Shown here in pieces: positions 62,124 through 64,000 of a DNA stretch of 64,000 bases; positions within the stretch are counted from its first letter, which is position 1, and each line of letters opens with the position of its first letter. The translations under genes were made by a program, and so were the position numbers. Source of the DNA: Ardenticatenaceae bacterium (GTDB lineage Bacteria; Chloroflexota; Anaerolineae; Promineifilales; Promineifilaceae); the NCBI GenBank assembly GCA_020634565.1, contig JACKBN010000008.1, positions 186,001-250,000 of the forward strand. The letters run 5' to 3'. The notes beneath the pieces are model-generated. The model was not told where the DNA came from, searched no databases, and saw only the letters and a program-made list of their open reading frames with translations.

Positions 62124-64000
62124 ATGCAGAATAACCCTAAATCACGTCAACGAGTTAATCTCTTTTTACTTTTGGGCCTGGTCGGTGCCGCCTTGCTGCT
62201 GATTTTCCTGGCAGCCTCCGGGGGTAAACAAGCCGTCAGCGCCGCGCCTGAAGGAGCACAATCGGCCGATGGGCTGTGGCAAGATGTCGATGAAGCCACC
62301 TTGCGCGTCGAGGGTGATCGCGTCATCGTGCCCACGGCCTACCGCACCGTTTCGTTAGATTGGGAAGCGATAAACACGCTACTAGCCCAGGCCCCCGCTT
62401 CGATGAACAGCAGCGAGATCATTCTCTCGCTGCCGCTGCCAGATGGGAGCTACGGCCGTTTCCAAATCAGCAAAACGGCCGTGATGCACCCCGATCTCGC
62501 CGCCAAATTCCCCGAAATTCAAACGTTTGTGGGCAAAGGGCTGGATGATGCCACCGCCTACGCGCGGCTGGACAGCACCCCCAAAGGATTCCACGCCATG
62601 ATTTTGTCGGGAAACGGCCGTGTTTTCATTGACCCGTACACCGACAACAGCGTGAGCCTTTACCAGAGCTACTTCGCCAGCGACTTCATCCCCAACTTGC
62701 CAGAAGATTTTGAGCCGGATGTGGTGGTCGAAGAGCCAGGTAGCGATATCCATGCAGCAGATGCGCCCGGCATTGACGGCGTCTTTACCTCCGGCGGACA
62801 GCTACGCACCTACCGACTGGCCGTTGCCGCAACGGGTGAATACACCCAATTCCACGGTGGCACCGTGCCGCTGGCGCTGGCCGAAATCGTCACCGCCATC
62901 AACCGCGTGGCGGGCATCTACGAACGAGAAGTGGCCGTCACCTTCCAGCTGGTGGCCAACAATGACCAGATTATCTACACCAACGGCGCGACCGATCCCT
63001 ACACCAACACCAACGGCGCTGTGATGCTGGGCCAAAATCAGTCCAATCTAAACGCCGTCATCGGCTCGGCCAATTACGACGTGGGGCACGTGTTTAGCAC
63101 CGGCGGTGGTGGTATCGCCGGACTGGGCGTGGTCTGCGGCGGGGCCAAAGCACAGGGCGTAACCGGCCTCGGTTCACCCATTGGCGATCCGTTCTACGTA
63201 GATTACGTTTCGCACGAGATGGGGCACCAGTTTGCCGGAAATCACACCTTCAACGGCAGCACCGGCAGCTGCGCCGGTGGCAACCGCAATGGCTCCACCG
63301 CCTACGAACCGGGCAGCGGCACCACCATCATGGCCTACGCTGGCATTTGCAGCCCGCAAGATATCCAAAGCAACAGCGACGATTATTTCCACGGCATCAG
63401 CTTTGACGAGATTGTGTCGTTTACCACGGCAGGCAATGGCAACACCTGTGCGGCCGTTTCCAGCACCGGCAACACGCCCCCCACGGCCAACGCCGGGGCC
63501 AGCTTCAGCATTCCGCTCAACACGCCATTTACCCTCACCGGCTCCGGTTCAGATGTTGATGGCACGGCCTCGCTGACCTACAACTGGGAAGAGTTTGATC
63601 TCGGCCCTACCGGCTCGCCGCTGTCTCCCTCTGGCAACGCCCCGATTTTCCGCTCATTTGGGCCAACCGGGTCGCCATCGCGCACCTTCCCCCAAATTTC
63701 GGACATCGTCAACAACACGCAAACGCTGGGTGAACTGCTGCCGACATACGGCCGTACCATGAATTTCCGCTTCACCGTGCGTGACAATCAGGTGCCTGCC
63801 GGTGGTGTAGCCAGCGATGAGACAACGGTAACGGCCGTTACCGGAACCGGCCCGTTTTTGGTAACGGCGCCAAATACGGTCGTTACCTGGGTCGGCAACA
63901 CCGTCGAAACCGTCACCTGGAACGTCGCGGGCACCAACCTGGCCCCGATTAGCTGCGCCAACGTCGCCATCAGCTTGTCCAGCGACGGCGGCTTCACGTA
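62124..64000 (+). CDS. Secreted reprolysin-like metallopeptidase (3' partial)
   Basis: The frame is open to the right window edge; about 625 residues are visible. ATG at 62124 follows TTGGAGACAG. A signal helix (LFLLLGLVGAALLLIFLAA), a prodomain-like region, then a metallopeptidase domain with zinc motif HEMGHQFAGNH near 362-372 (HExxHxxxxxH), which fits the M12B/reprolysin-like group, and a Met-turn IMAYAGIC near 401. A PKD-like beta region follows (GSGSDVDGTASLTYNWEE). It would join the subtilase as an extracellular peptidase. Not cotranscribed with the subtilase because of the terminator. Confidence 0.85.
   Translation, partial: MQNNPKSRQRVNLFLLLGLVGAALLLIFLAASGGKQAVSAAPEGAQSADGLWQDVDEATLRVEGDRVIVPTAYRTVSLDWEAINTLLAQAPASMNSSEIILSLPLPDGSYGRFQISKTAVMHPDLAAKFPEIQTFVGKGLDDATAYARLDSTPKGFHAMILSGNGRVFIDPYTDNSVSLYQSYFASDFIPNLPEDFEPDVVVEEPGSDIHAADAPGIDGVFTSGGQLRTYRLAVAATGEYTQFHGGTVPLALAEIVTAINRVAGIYEREVAVTFQLVANNDQIIYTNGATDPYTNTNGAVMLGQNQSNLNAVIGSANYDVGHVFSTGGGGIAGLGVVCGGAKAQGVTGLGSPIGDPFYVDYVSHEMGHQFAGNHTFNGSTGSCAGGNRNGSTAYEPGSGTTIMAYAGICSPQDIQSNSDDYFHGISFDEIVSFTTAGNGNTCAAVSSTGNTPPTANAGASFSIPLNTPFTLTGSGSDVDGTASLTYNWEEFDLGPTGSPLSPSGNAPIFRSFGPTGSPSRTFPQISDIVNNTQTLGELLPTYGRTMNFRFTVRDNQVPAGGVASDETTVTAVTGTGPFLVTAPNTVVTWVGNTVETVTWNVAGTNLAPISCANVAISLSSDGGFT

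Overview
The window looks like a chromosome segment of a filamentous or aggregate-forming Chloroflexota bacterium, most likely an Anaerolineae-like lineage. This is inferred from the gene content: an nSTAND/WD40 protein, a BTAD activator, GAF-rich kinases, Pro/Thr linkers with DNRLRE domains on secreted proteins, and Gram-positive-style ribosome binding sites. No 16S rRNA gene is present to confirm it. Most intervals are ordinary, densely packed chromosomal genes. I see no prophage, insertion sequence or CRISPR array.

Layout. 1-3.1 kb: C-terminal part of an nSTAND/WD40 sensor. 3.3-13.3 kb: aminotransferase, SirB1-like protein, WYL regulator, REC-kinase, a lone McrC-like nuclease subunit, a sulfotransferase-like pair and a BTAD regulator. 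13.6-19.6 kb: a metal locus with a P1B-4 ATPase, a membrane-anchored DtxR-family regulator carrying FeoA-like domains, and FeoB split into GTPase and permease genes; together these look like an Fe(II) import/export module. 19.7-33.3 kb: lipoprotein, membrane proteins, two M20 peptidases, alpha/beta hydrolase, gamma-glutamyltransferase, GAF kinase, thiolase, IlvE and methylglyoxal synthase. 33.4-39.7 kb: a 1143-residue 7TM/PAS/GAF kinase, Lgt-like protein, nitrilase and Era. 40.0-44.3 kb: a YnjBCD-type ABC importer whose first permease is frameshifted. 44.7-47.9 kb: TAT-signal coiled-coil protein, ATP-grasp enzyme and an anchored protein. 48.1-53.5 kb: the classical tRNA-Thr/Tyr/Thr-tuf-tRNA-Trp-secE-nusG-rplKAJL cluster with an L10-leader attenuator. 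53.5-64 kb: Maf, a TPR protein and three large secreted proteins (propeller-like/DNRLRE, subtilase/DNRLRE, and a reprolysin-like metallopeptidase cut by the window end).

The strongest unexplained signal is a highly iterated palindrome, ACGGCCGT (consensus AACGGCCGTT). I counted about 112 exact copies by eye, where roughly one would be expected by chance. It lies in genes on both strands, in all reading frames and in spacers, but is nearly absent from the tRNA/tuf/ribosomal-protein block. It resembles HIP1 of cyanobacteria in behaviour but has a different sequence. A second layer of repeats consists of intergenic hairpin families: AGATTGGACCAATTT arms, TTTCCCGGAAACTG arms (the two sit side by side at two loci), and hairpins whose arms are tandem 7-8-mers of the GTAATTG or GTAATCG type.
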